The notes under the pieces: model-generated | Told to the model about the DNA's origin: nothing | Seen by the model: only the letters and a program-made list of their open reading frames with translations | Database searches by the model: none | Made by a program: the position numbers and the translations under genes | DNA from: Desulfobacterales bacterium | GTDB taxonomy: Bacteria; Desulfobacterota; Desulfobacteria; Desulfobacterales; UBA2174_A | Length of the DNA stretch: 39,446 nucleotides | Direction of reading: 5' to 3' | Assembly (NCBI GenBank): GCA_025454075.1 | Contig: JALOPD010000005.1 | Coordinates: 1-39,446 of the forward strand | In this document: piece by piece, positions 1 through 6,219 of the stretch | How positions within the stretch are numbered: the stretch's first letter is position 1 | How the letters are laid out: the number at the start of each line of letters is the position of its first letter

Positions 1-203
1 CTCATCAACGTCCGCAAGGGCCGCATAGGAAAATGCGACAACTATCTTGACAGACACCGACCTTCGCCTCCAGATCCGGCACTCCGATTGAGATCATCAG
101 CAAGGTGATTATGCGGCATGCGCATCTATCCACAACACAGCGGTACCTCGGGAAAGTCACGGACGTTGAGGCGATGCGATGGATTGAAAACCTGTATGAC
201 TGA
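1..203 (+). pseudogene. 3' remnant of a tyrosine recombinase (integrase) gene, frameshifted
   Basis: From base 60 to the TGA at 201-203 the plus strand reads TFASR, then PIEIISKV, RHAHLSTTQRYLGK and MRWIENLYD. This matches the C-terminal catalytic part of phage-type integrases: the RHAHLSTT box carries the conserved His, and the Tyr in QRYLGK would be the nucleophile. Upstream, the matching residues DRH (bases 49-57) are in another frame. Two extra bases (58-59) separate DRH from TFASR, so the conserved RHTFASR box is split, and the downstream frame is closed by a TGA at 48-50. A few residues also seem to be missing between TFASR and GTPIEI compared with the family. The gene runs off the left edge, so its 5' part is not visible. 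A broken relic is the most likely reading; a sequencing error at 58-59 is the alternative. Confidence 0.7.
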
Positions 204-469
204 AACGGAATTGGGGCAGAGCGCTTATGCCCTACCCCAGTTTACCTGCTTGTGGTGGATTCGGTCAGGTAAACCACATGGGCAATACATCGCTGGCAGG
301 TAAGATCAGAGCTTCTGTCTTAATGCGTTGAACTGGAGAAAATCGGCTTTGGCGGATGGGGTGAGGTGCGGGGAGGGTTGGAGCACAATTGGGTTTGTCC
401 GGATTTGCATGGTGCCGGATCGGTCACCCGGCTGTGATCCGTGAATCGCCTGGGGCGTCGACCGAATGG
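204..469. other. Spacer between integrase remnant and hydrolase gene; one inverted repeat
   Basis: No convincing gene is visible here. A perfect 9-bp inverted repeat, GTTTACCTG at 240-248 and CAGGTAAAC at 266-274, encloses a 17-base loop. There is no T-run on either side, so an intrinsic terminator is not supported. It could be a remnant of the mobile element that carried the integrase. The minus-strand operon ends at 470 with no clear terminator. Confidence 0.4.
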
Positions 470-1414
470 CTACAGGGTGACGGAGAGCCCCTCGGCCGCG
501 AAGCAGACCTCAAGGCCGGAGCCCGGCCGCACCCCGCCGTAGCGCTGGGACATCTCGTCCAGTTCGTCGTCCGTGCGCGTGGGGTCGTGGTGGACCAGCG
601 CCAGCCGCCGGCTGCCGGCGGCTTCGGCCAGGGTGACGGCGTACTCGACCGAGGAGTGCCCCCAGCCGACCCGCCCCGCCCGGTACTCCCGCTCCGTGAA
701 CTGACCGTCGTGGATCAACAAGTCCGCGCCCCGGGCAAAAGCCCTCATCCGCAGGGCCGCCGCCTGCGACTCCTCCTCGCCTTCCTGCGCCATCATCTCG
801 TCGTAGCGCGGGTCGGCGGGGTCCGTGACGAAGAGGTTGCGGAACGGCTCGGTGTCGAACGCCGTGCACAGCGCACGGCCGCGATACTCGATGCGGTAGC
901 CCATGCACAGGAGCGGGTGGTTGAGATAGGTGGCCGAGAGCCGGATGCCGTCGCCGAGGTCATAGGCGCCCTCGCGCAGGTCGACGTAGCGGATCTCGGC
1001 GGCGAGCTCCACCTGCCGCACCGGGAAGTAGCGGTAGGACATCTGGCCGCCGATCACCTGCTCCAGACGGTCTTCGGGCGAGATGGCCGGGCCGTAAACC
1101 GCGACGCGCGTGTCGGGACGGTAAAGGGGCTGGAAGAACGGAAGCCCCAGGATGTGGTCGAGATGCGTGTGGCTCAGCAGCAGGTCCACCGCCACGCCGC
1201 CCTGACGGCCGGAGCGGCCGAGCAGGTCGTCGCCCAGCCGGCGGATGCCTGAGCCGGCATCGATGATGAGCGTGCGGCCGCAGCCCGGGAACCCGACCTC
1301 CACGCACAGCGTGTTGCCGCCGTAGCGGGAGGTGTCGTAGCCGGGGGTGGGGATCGACCCGCGCACGCCCCAGAAGGTGACGGTGACGGCGTCAGCGCAG
1401 GGAGGCGATGTCAA
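470..1414 (-). CDS. Metallo-beta-lactamase-fold hydrolase (class II phosphodiesterase-like)
   Basis: The protein of about 314 residues begins with VTVTFWGVRGSIPTPG, a signature of MBL-fold hydrolases related to cyclic-nucleotide phosphodiesterases. It carries the zinc motif HTHLDH in SHTHLDHILG, a downstream Asp in TAFDTEP, and HDGQF and GWGHSS segments near the C-terminus that fit metal ligands of the fold. It has no signal peptide, so it should be cytoplasmic. The start is taken as TTG at 1414, 4-5 bases after an AAGGTG ribosome-binding site. The ATG at 1474 would add 20 Trp/Arg-rich residues that are only the shadow of the upstream HDOD gene. It overlaps that gene by 23 bases and is the last gene of a sigma-54-like operon. 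The substrate is unknown; cyclic nucleotides are a guess from fold and context. Confidence 0.82.
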   Translation of the reverse strand: MTSPPCADAVTVTFWGVRGSIPTPGYDTSRYGGNTLCVEVGFPGCGRTLIIDAGSGIRRLGDDLLGRSGRQGGVAVDLLLSHTHLDHILGLPFFQPLYRPDTRVAVYGPAISPEDRLEQVIGGQMSYRYFPVRQVELAAEIRYVDLREGAYDLGDGIRLSATYLNHPLLCMGYRIEYRGRALCTAFDTEPFRNLFVTDPADPRYDEMMAQEGEEESQAAALRMRAFARGADLLIHDGQFTEREYRAGRVGWGHSSVEYAVTLAEAAGSRRLALVHHDPTRTDDELDEMSQRYGGVRPGSGLEVCFAAEGLSVTL

Positions 1415-2285
1415 GGAACACCTTCGCTTTCTCGACCTCCACCGCCACGGCAGCGGTGAGTTCCGCCAGGGCATCGGCCGTGAACGGCCAGCGGGCGCTC
1501 AGCCGGTCCCGGCCCGGTTCGTCGAGGCTCAGGCCGCCGGGGGTCGCCGCGCCCATGTCGTGCGCCAGGAGGTCCGCGAGGGCCACCGCGTCGGCCAAGC
1601 CCAGCCGGCCCCGCTCCGCGTCGCCGGCCGAATGGTGACGGGCGAGAGCCCCGGTGAGCGCCTCGCTCAGCTGCCATTTGCGGGCGATCATCCGCCCCAC
1701 GGCGCAGTGGTCCGTGCCGATCGCGGCCTCTTCCGCCGAACGCATCCCCTGCCTCGACCCGCGGGCCGACTGCGCGGCCTCCCGGTAGGCGTCGGGGAAC
1801 AGGTGGTTGAGCGGGATTTTGCCGATGTCGTGCATCAGCCCGGCCACGAAAAAATCCTCCCGCTCCGCGAGCGGCACCCCTGCGCCGGCGGCCAGGAGCT
1901 TGGCGGCCGCCGCCGTGCTCAGGGAGTGCGCCCAGAATTCATCCGCCGTGAACACCCGGAAGGAGTCGCGTTTGGAAAAGGTTTCGAATATCGCGAAGCT
2001 CAACACGACATTCTTCACCGTGTTGATGCCCAGCAGGATGATCGCCCGGGTGAGGGAGTTGACCTTGCTCGGAAGCGAATAGTAAGCGGAGTTGATCAGC
2101 TGCAGGACCCGGCCCGTGAGCACGGGGTCGAGCGAAATGACCCGGTTGAGGTCGTTGGCGCAGGTGTTGGGCTCGTTGCAGGTCCGCAGCACCTTCATCG
2201 CCGTCGTGGAAAGCCCGGACATGCGCAGGATGTGAGCCCGGACCCGGCCCAGCGGCGGTTTGGAGGTGGTCGCCTGCATACCCAT
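1392..2285 (-). CDS. HDOD domain protein
   Basis: A cytoplasmic protein of about 297 residues that is mostly one HDOD (HD-related output) domain. Typical segments are VISLDPVLTGRVLQLINSA, SLTRAIILLG, DEFWAHSL, AGLMHDIGKIPL and GTDHCAVGRMIARKW. The HDxGK motif is present, but the HD-GYP signature of c-di-GMP phosphodiesterases is not. HDOD proteins often act in motility and signalling with an undefined biochemical role. The start is placed at ATG 2285 (MGMQATTS), 10 bases after the stop of the preceding gene; an upstream ATG at 2339 would overlap that gene by 44 bases. It is translated with the unknown gene upstream and the MBL hydrolase downstream, and is one of three HDOD proteins in the window. 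Confidence 0.85.
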   Translation of the reverse strand: MGMQATTSKPPLGRVRAHILRMSGLSTTAMKVLRTCNEPNTCANDLNRVISLDPVLTGRVLQLINSAYYSLPSKVNSLTRAIILLGINTVKNVVLSFAIFETFSKRDSFRVFTADEFWAHSLSTAAAAKLLAAGAGVPLAEREDFFVAGLMHDIGKIPLNHLFPDAYREAAQSARGSRQGMRSAEEAAIGTDHCAVGRMIARKWQLSEALTGALARHHSAGDAERGRLGLADAVALADLLAHDMGAATPGGLSLDEPGRDRLSARWPFTADALAELTAAVAVEVEKAKVFLDIASLR

Positions 2286-2295
2286 GGCGCCGCTT

Positions 2296-2745
2296 TCAGG
2301 CCGGCAGGTAGTCCCCCCGTCGGAACCGCATGATTTCAACTTCGGTCGTGACCAGGGCCCGGTTCAGGATCTCTTTGAGGCCGTCGCCCTCCGGCAGGGA
2401 GCCCGCCAGGGGGCTGAGCGCATCCCGCTCCTGCTCGAGCGAGCGCACCAGCGGGTCCAGGCCTTTCAGGCTGACCCGGGGATCCGCCAGTTTGCTGCGG
2501 TACTCGTCCATGAGGTCCAGGAAACTCTCCGTGCGCGCTGCCGCGGAATCGGCCGGCGTCGGGCCCACGGGCGTGAACTGCACGCGCAGGGCCCCGCCGG
2601 GGGCCGCGGCCGCGGCAGGCCCGGAAGCCTCGCTCAGGCTGTTTTTCAGGATTTCCCCGAACCCGCCCGGAGCAGAGGCCGGCACGGATGCCGGGCTTTC
2701 AGCCCGCACCCGCCCCAGCAAGTCGCCATTGCCTTGAATCTTCAT
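2296..2745 (-). CDS. Unknown conserved-type protein, first gene of HDOD operon
   Basis: A 149-residue protein of unknown function. The N-terminal half is low-complexity and rich in Ala, Gly and Pro. The C-terminal half (about residues 70-149) is a charged, probably helical region containing FLDLMDEYRSKLADP, LEQERDAL and a closing IMRFRRGDYLPA. No signal peptide or membrane segment is seen. The start is ATG 2745, preceded by GGAGG at a workable distance. A longer frame reaching 2901 would run through a sigma-54-like promoter at 2818-2833, so it is rejected. I recognise this only as the kind of small protein seen beside flagellar or chemotaxis genes. It could be a flagellar accessory or regulatory factor, but nothing in the sequence proves it. 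Confidence 0.65.
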   Translation of the reverse strand: MKIQGNGDLLGRVRAESPASVPASAPGGFGEILKNSLSEASGPAAAAAPGGALRVQFTPVGPTPADSAAARTESFLDLMDEYRSKLADPRVSLKGLDPLVRSLEQERDALSPLAGSLPEGDGLKEILNRALVTTEVEIMRFRRGDYLPA

Positions 2746-2817
2746 CTGACGCGCCTCCTCATCATTGGGCCCGCACGCAACGCCCGGCACGACGCACCGC
2801 ACCGCTAAAGCATTGAA

Positions 2818-2833
2818 AGCAATTTCCATGCAA
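2818..2833 (-). promoter_or_regulatory. Sigma-54-like -24/-12 promoter
   Basis: The minus strand reads TTGCATGGAAATTGCT. Aligned with TGGCACG-N4-TTGCW it keeps the GC of the -24 element, the correct spacing and a perfect TTGCT. The predicted start at about 2807 gives a 61-nt leader to the ATG at 2745. It would drive the unknown gene, the HDOD protein and the MBL hydrolase. Confidence 0.6.
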
Positions 2834-2939
2834 ACCTGTTGACCACGCAAGAGGCTCGATAATTCCAGCAATTTCAGCCGTGGGAACTGATAACCATCCA
2901 AACCGCGGCGGGCTCACTAGGCAAAAATTGCCCATCCCG

Positions 2940-2978
2940 AGATGAAACCGGCCCGGCTCTGCCGGGCCGGTTTCATCT
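2940..2978 (-). terminator. Perfect 18-bp inverted repeat at the end of the cyclase gene
   Basis: Arms 2940-2957 and 2961-2978 pair perfectly around a 3-base loop; the core is AACCGGCCCGGC. The stop codon of the cyclase gene (2973-2975) lies inside the stem. A T5 run follows about 10 bases after the stem on the minus strand. This separates the HTH-cheW-cyclase operon from the sigma-54-like promoter downstream. The delayed U-tract makes efficient intrinsic termination likely but not certain. Confidence 0.55.
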
Positions 2979-4073
2979 GAGGTCCTTCTCCGACACCGCA
3001 CGGTTCTTCCCGGACCTCTTGGCGAGGTAAAGGGCCTTGTCGGCCCGGTCGATCAGGGAGGCCACGGTGTCGTCCGCCCGGCAGCAGCTCACGCCGATGC
3101 TGACCGTCAGCGCGAGCTCCTCCCGGGTCGGCAGGCCTTCCAGCACGTAGCGGGTCGAAGCGATGGCCTCGCAGATCTGCCGGCCTTTTTTCAGGGCGTT
3201 GCGCAAGGAGGCCCCCGGTAGAACGATGGCGAACTCCTCGCCCCCGAAGCGCGCCAGCACATCCTCCCCGCGCACCGACTGCCGGAATTTCTTCACCACG
3301 GCCGCCAGGACGCTGTCCCCGGTGAGATGGCCGTGGGCGTCGTTGATCCGTTTGAAATCGTCGATGTCGACCAGCAGCAGCGCGACCTTCTGCCGGGTGA
3401 CCGTGTTGCGGGAGATCAGATCGGTCAGATACCGGTCGAACGTGCGCCGGTTCAGGATGCCGGTGAGACCGTCGCGCTCCGATTCGCTGCGCGCGCTCTG
3501 CAGCTTGCGGTTCAGCACCGCCACCTGCCGGGAGAGCGCCTCGATCTTGTCCCCGTCGCGGGCCTCCTTGTCGCGCACCGCATCGCGCAGCTGTTCGACC
3601 TCCTGCAGCAGGGACTGCTTGACCCGCTTGATGTCGTCGAGCAGGGTGATCTCCTCCAGCCGCCGGCTCTGCTCGAGGATGCTGCGGTTGTAGGCGCGGT
3701 TTTCGGAGTCCAGGGTCGCCATCGCCTTGCTGAGAATGTCGATGATCCCCTTGAATTCCGCTTCGCGATCGCGCAGATAGTTTTTCTGGCAGCGGGCAAA
3801 CGCGCCGATCCCGGCCTTTCGGCTCTCGAAGAGGGCCTGCAGGCTCCGGGGCTTCTCCTCCGACCCCAGGGTCTCGGCAAAATCGGCCAGCCCGGTCTTG
3901 AACCCGGCGCTGTCCAGCTCCTGGATGTCGAGCGCGAACTCCCGGATGCACTGCAGCAGCGCCCGGGTCGCCAGCAGCAGGAATTCGCGTCGCTCCTCGC
4001 TGCGCTCGAACTCGACCGGCCAATTCACGGGCTCCTGGCTTTCGGGCTCTTTCTTTCGGAAGTTGAAAAGCAT
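2973..4073 (-). CDS. GGDEF diguanylate cyclase with N-terminal helical domain
   Basis: The 366-residue protein makes c-di-GMP from two GTP. The C-terminal GGDEF domain (about residues 198-360) has DGLTGILNRRTFD, DIDDFKRINDAHGH and the active-site loop GGEEF at 277-281. RGED at 268-271, five residues before GGEEF, is a canonical RxxD inhibitory site, so product inhibition is expected. Residues 1-195 are helical, with a probable coiled coil at about 130-195 that could drive dimerisation. No receiver, PAS or membrane segment is evident. The start is ATG 4073, after GGAGG with good spacing. It lies 20 bases after cheW and ends in a strong hairpin. The position after cheW under a sigma-28 promoter suggests a c-di-GMP input into swimming control. 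Confidence 0.9.
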   Translation of the reverse strand: MLFNFRKKEPESQEPVNWPVEFERSEERREFLLLATRALLQCIREFALDIQELDSAGFKTGLADFAETLGSEEKPRSLQALFESRKAGIGAFARCQKNYLRDREAEFKGIIDILSKAMATLDSENRAYNRSILEQSRRLEEITLLDDIKRVKQSLLQEVEQLRDAVRDKEARDGDKIEALSRQVAVLNRKLQSARSESERDGLTGILNRRTFDRYLTDLISRNTVTRQKVALLLVDIDDFKRINDAHGHLTGDSVLAAVVKKFRQSVRGEDVLARFGGEEFAIVLPGASLRNALKKGRQICEAIASTRYVLEGLPTREELALTVSIGVSCCRADDTVASLIDRADKALYLAKRSGKNRAVSEKDLR

Positions 4074-4093
4074 TCTGCCTCCTCGAACGCCGG

Positions 4094-4606
4094 CTAGGCG
4101 GCCTCGGCGACCAGCGCCGTCTCCTCGCTGCCCAACACGCGGTCGATGTCGAGCAGGATTTTGATGCCGCCGTTCATCTTCGCCATCCCCAGGATGAAAT
4201 CCGTGTTGAACCGGGTGCCGAAAGCCGGGGTGGCCTCGATCTCCTCGGCTTTGATGTTGAGCACTTCGGAGACCGCATCCACCACGACCCCGACCTGCAC
4301 CGTGCCTGCCGGCCCGTCGGTTTCGACGACAATGATGCAGGTCCGCTCGCTGTAGGCGTTGGCCGGCATTCCGAAACGCAGGCGCAGGTCCATGACCGGG
4401 ATGACCTTGCCGCGCAGGTTGACGACGCCCTTGATGAAGTCCGGGGTCTGAGGCACGCACGTGATGGGCATCATCCCGATGATCTCCTTGATCTTGAGGA
4501 TCCCGATCCCGTACTCCTCGCCCGCCAGCGAGAAGGTGAGGTACTTGCCTTCCGTGTCAGCCATGGCCGTCAGCGCCCGGCAGATTTTTTCCTTTTCCTC
4601 AATCAT
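4094..4606 (-). CDS. cheW: Chemotaxis coupling protein CheW
   Basis: A 170-residue CheW that links chemoreceptors to the CheA kinase at the membrane array. Family segments run in order: YLTFSLAGEEYGIGILKIKE, the hallmark VVNLRGKVIPVMDLR, TCIIVVE, VGVVVDAVSEVLNI and the closing ILLDIDRVL. The length is typical for a single-domain CheW. The start is ATG 4606, with GGAG about 11 bases upstream; a second ATG at 4564 (MADTEGKYL) is possible. It sits between an HTH/PAS regulator and a diguanylate cyclase, away from the cheA operon, and is probably sigma-28 driven like the other late genes. Confidence 0.93.
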   Translation of the reverse strand: MIEEKEKICRALTAMADTEGKYLTFSLAGEEYGIGILKIKEIIGMMPITCVPQTPDFIKGVVNLRGKVIPVMDLRLRFGMPANAYSERTCIIVVETDGPAGTVQVGVVVDAVSEVLNIKAEEIEATPAFGTRFNTDFILGMAKMNGGIKILLDIDRVLGSEETALVAEAA

Positions 4607-4658
4607 GGAACGCGCGCTCCTTAGTAAATGCGACTGTGGCTGGTTCGCGGTAATATCG

Positions 4659-5417
4659 TCACGAGGCCGCTTCGCTTTCCGCGCCCTGCGCTTCGGCCGG
4701 GTCCGCCAGCAAGAGGCTCGTGCCTTCCGGGTCGCGCAAGGGAAGCACCCAGGCGTCGACCCGCTGCTTTTTCCGCTGCGGCGCCGTGATATAGACCGGT
4801 CCCGGGATCAGCCCCGTTTTCTCTCCGAGGGCGGCTTTCTTGAAAACCGATATCACCGTCGCCAGGGATGCGGGGTGGATGATGGTTTCGATCCCCCGGC
4901 CGATGAGACCGTCCTCCGGCAGGCCGCACAAATCCGCCCAGCCGGCATTTCCGCCCCACAGGCTCAGCCCCTTGAACACGGCCGCCGGGGAATCGATCTG
5001 GTGGACGAACCGGAACCGGGCGGCGAACATCTCCCGGAAATACCGGCACTCCCGGCAGGGGTCGGGGCAGCCGCTCGAACCGTTGTCGCGCACGCAGAAG
5101 CAATCCGGCACCTGGCGCTTGAACGCGACGCAGCGCTCGCACTGGTGCCGGCTGCCTTCGGCCTGCCAGTAGGCCCAGCAGTTCCGGAAGCTCTTGAACA
5201 GCGGCCCCCCGCTGCCGCCGTTGCCCAGCTCGGGCGGTATCGGCTGGCCGGTGGACGCCAGGAAATGCAGCAGGTCCTCCACCGGGATGGTGAAGCTGCG
5301 CCCCATTCTCCGGGCGAAGAGCTTCTTGGACCGAACCCAGTAGCCGACGGTGGTGCGGCCGACGTTGCAGATGGCAGCCGCCTGGGAGACGCTCAGTGTT
5401 TTGGAAGTGGTCGTCAT
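4659..5417 (-). CDS. Excisionase-type HTH, Cys-cluster and PAS-like regulator
   Basis: A protein of about 252 residues. Residues 7-54 (LSVSQAAAICNVGRTTVGYW ... RSFTIPVEDLLHFL) form a MerR/excisionase-type winged HTH. Residues 80-124 hold eight cysteines, including CERC, CFC and CRECRYF, which could bind an Fe-S cluster or zinc. Residues from about 137 to 240 (AVFKGLSLWGGNAGWADLCG, TIIHPASLATV) resemble a PAS domain. This suggests a redox- or ligand-sensing DNA-binding protein. ATG 5417 is preferred because a sigma-28 promoter at 5448-5474 would start transcription at about 5442, right at the alternative ATG 5441. No strong ribosome-binding site precedes either. It leads the cheW-cyclase operon; its DNA target is unknown. 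Confidence 0.75.
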   Translation of the reverse strand: MTTTSKTLSVSQAAAICNVGRTTVGYWVRSKKLFARRMGRSFTIPVEDLLHFLASTGQPIPPELGNGGSGGPLFKSFRNCWAYWQAEGSRHQCERCVAFKRQVPDCFCVRDNGSSGCPDPCRECRYFREMFAARFRFVHQIDSPAAVFKGLSLWGGNAGWADLCGLPEDGLIGRGIETIIHPASLATVISVFKKAALGEKTGLIPGPVYITAPQRKKQRVDAWVLPLRDPEGTSLLLADPAEAQGAESEAAS

Positions 5418-5447
5418 ATCAACGGTGTGTGCTGCCTTCATTCATGG

Positions 5448-5474
5448 CTATCGGCATCTGCCCGGAAAACTTGA
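5448..5474 (-). promoter_or_regulatory. Sigma-28 (FliA) promoter for HTH regulator-cheW-cyclase operon
   Basis: The minus strand reads TCAAGTTT, 11 bases, then GCCGATAG. This matches the FliA consensus TAAAGTTT-N11-GCCGATAA in 14 of 16 positions with exact spacing. The predicted start at about 5442 favours the ATG at 5417 as the start codon. Confidence 0.72.
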
Positions 5475-5650
5475 CTGGAAAAGTGTCGGGATTTTGACAA
5501 AAAATATGGCCGGTACCCCAATTGCAGGCGAAGACTTTGCTGCGGCCGAGCAACGAGGTTTATTTATTTCTGTGATAACTATTTGAAAAAATAAATTTTT
5601 AACGCTTCAGAGAGGGATTCGGCGACAAAACCGATGAAAATTTTGATCGA

Positions 5651-5666
5651 TGGCATTTGAATTGCA
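5651..5666 (+). promoter_or_regulatory. Sigma-54 promoter of the small RNA candidate
   Basis: The plus strand reads TGGCATTTGAATTGCA. It has the full TGGCA of the -24 element, correct spacing and TTGCA at -12; only positions 6-7 of TGGCACG-N4-TTGCW differ. The predicted start is G5677. No protein gene follows on this strand. A terminator lies about 50 bases downstream of the start. Confidence 0.75.
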
Positions 5667-5676
5667 TAAATAACTT

Positions 5677-5762
5677 GTCAAACCGGAATGAAGTTTCCTC
5701 CTTTCCTTCATTCCCACCTCCGACTGACCCTGTTAGGCCACCCCCCCTAACAGGGTTTTTCT
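5677..5762 (+). ncRNA. Candidate sigma-54-dependent small RNA with anti-Shine-Dalgarno loops
   Basis: About 85 nt from the predicted start G5677 to the terminator U-tract. After a short 5' end comes a perfect 9-bp hairpin: GGAATGAAG at 5685-5693 and CTTCATTCC at 5706-5714, with the 12-base loop TTTCCTCCTTTC. A linker (5715-5727) contains a second CCTCC. The terminator hairpin follows, with a C-rich loop. CCUCC can pair with GGAGG ribosome-binding sites, so the architecture suits an RNA that blocks translation starts. Neither strand has a plausible ORF in this stretch. Only the plus strand combines promoter, stems and T-run, which fixes the orientation. I know of no named family that matches. 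Expression has not been shown. Confidence 0.7.
5728..5760 (+). terminator. Intrinsic terminator of the small RNA candidate
   Basis: CCCTGTTAGG (5728-5737) pairs perfectly with CCTAACAGGG (5746-5755) across an 8-base C-rich loop and is followed directly by TTTTT (5756-5760). This is a textbook Rho-independent terminator on the plus strand; the minus strand has no T-run after the stem. Confidence 0.88.
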
Positions 5763-6012
5763 TTGTTCCTCCGGCAATAAAATATACCAAATTCCAAGAT
5801 CTCACGCAGGGGCGGAGCGGGGTGCCCGTTTATACATTTGCCGGAGTATTATTAATCGTCTCGAAATAGTATGGGCCGAGAGCAACCCCCTCTCCCTTAC
5901 CCTCTCACCCAGTCCTGGGGGAGAGGGCAGGGTGAGGGGGCGTCCGTGTCTATACAATTGTGCAACCCTTAATAAGAACTGTGATCGGGCACGAACCGCG
6001 ACCACGGCGGGT
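5763..6012. other. Spacer after small RNA; no gene seen
   Basis: AT-richer sequence up to about 5880 with no convincing ORF, then a C/G-tract repeat at 5885-5940. The last 70 bases lie just downstream of the minus-strand Cys-rich gene ending at 6013. No clear terminator for that gene was found. Confidence 0.4.
5885..5940. repeat. Imperfect palindromic CCCTCTCCC/GGGAGAGGG repeat
   Basis: A run of C-rich hexamers (CCCCCTCTCCC, then CCCTCTCACCC) faces a G-rich run (GGGGGAGAGGG, then GGGTGAGGGGG) around AGTCCT, so the strand can fold into a long imperfect hairpin. It resembles the dispersed intergenic palindromes of this composition found in many GC-rich genomes. No coding potential. Confidence 0.65.
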
Positions 6013-6219
6013 TTAACGCGCGGGCGTTCGAGGCCCTGCGGCAGGGTTCTGTTTTTGCTCGAACAGCCGGCAGGTCCGGCCGTGCATGGCGCAGCGGACC
6101 TCGTCGTTGGGGGCGCGGCGGCTTTTGAAGCCCATCCGGCGGCAGCCGTGCGGGAAGTCTTCATCCCAGGTGACGAAATAGTGCCGGCAGCGGCGGCAGT
6201 CGATCCTGAGCGCGGCCAT
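6013..6219 (-). CDS. Small Cys-rich protein
   Basis: A 68-residue protein with CRRCRHYFVTWDEDFPHGCR, then MGFKSRR, and later Cys in VRCAM and RTCRLF. The pattern CxxCxxxxVTWDxxxPxGC followed by GFKS recurs in short proteins found beside motility genes and sometimes labelled uracil-DNA glycosylase-like without evidence of that activity. The cysteines suggest a small zinc- or iron-binding module. Its start at 6219 abuts the stop of the PP2C phosphatase at 6220, so it is translated from the same message. The function is unknown. Confidence 0.72.
   Translation of the reverse strand: MAALRIDCRRCRHYFVTWDEDFPHGCRRMGFKSRRAPNDEVRCAMHGRTCRLFEQKQNPAAGPRTPAR

Noticed and set aside
118..303. 61-codon plus-strand frame at the left edge
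   Set aside because: The neighbouring frame encodes clear integrase C-terminal motifs ending at 203, so this frame is a shadow of the remnant.
1415..1474. ATG 1474 as start of the MBL hydrolase
   Set aside because: The extra residues are Trp/Arg-rich read-through of the HDOD gene in another frame; TTG 1414 has AAGGTG just upstream and keeps the overlap to 23 bases.
2746..2901. Longer N-terminus (52 extra residues) for the unknown gene ending at 2296
   Set aside because: It would run across the sigma-54-like promoter at 2818-2833, while ATG 2745 has a GGAGG at suitable distance.
5598..5805. Short ORFs on both strands over the small RNA region
   Set aside because: They lack ribosome-binding sites and family resemblance and cross the terminator hairpin.
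6013..6219. Calling the 68-residue Cys-rich protein a uracil-DNA glycosylase
   Set aside because: It is far too short for the glycosylase fold and shows no glycosylase active-site motif; the label is carried by annotation habit.
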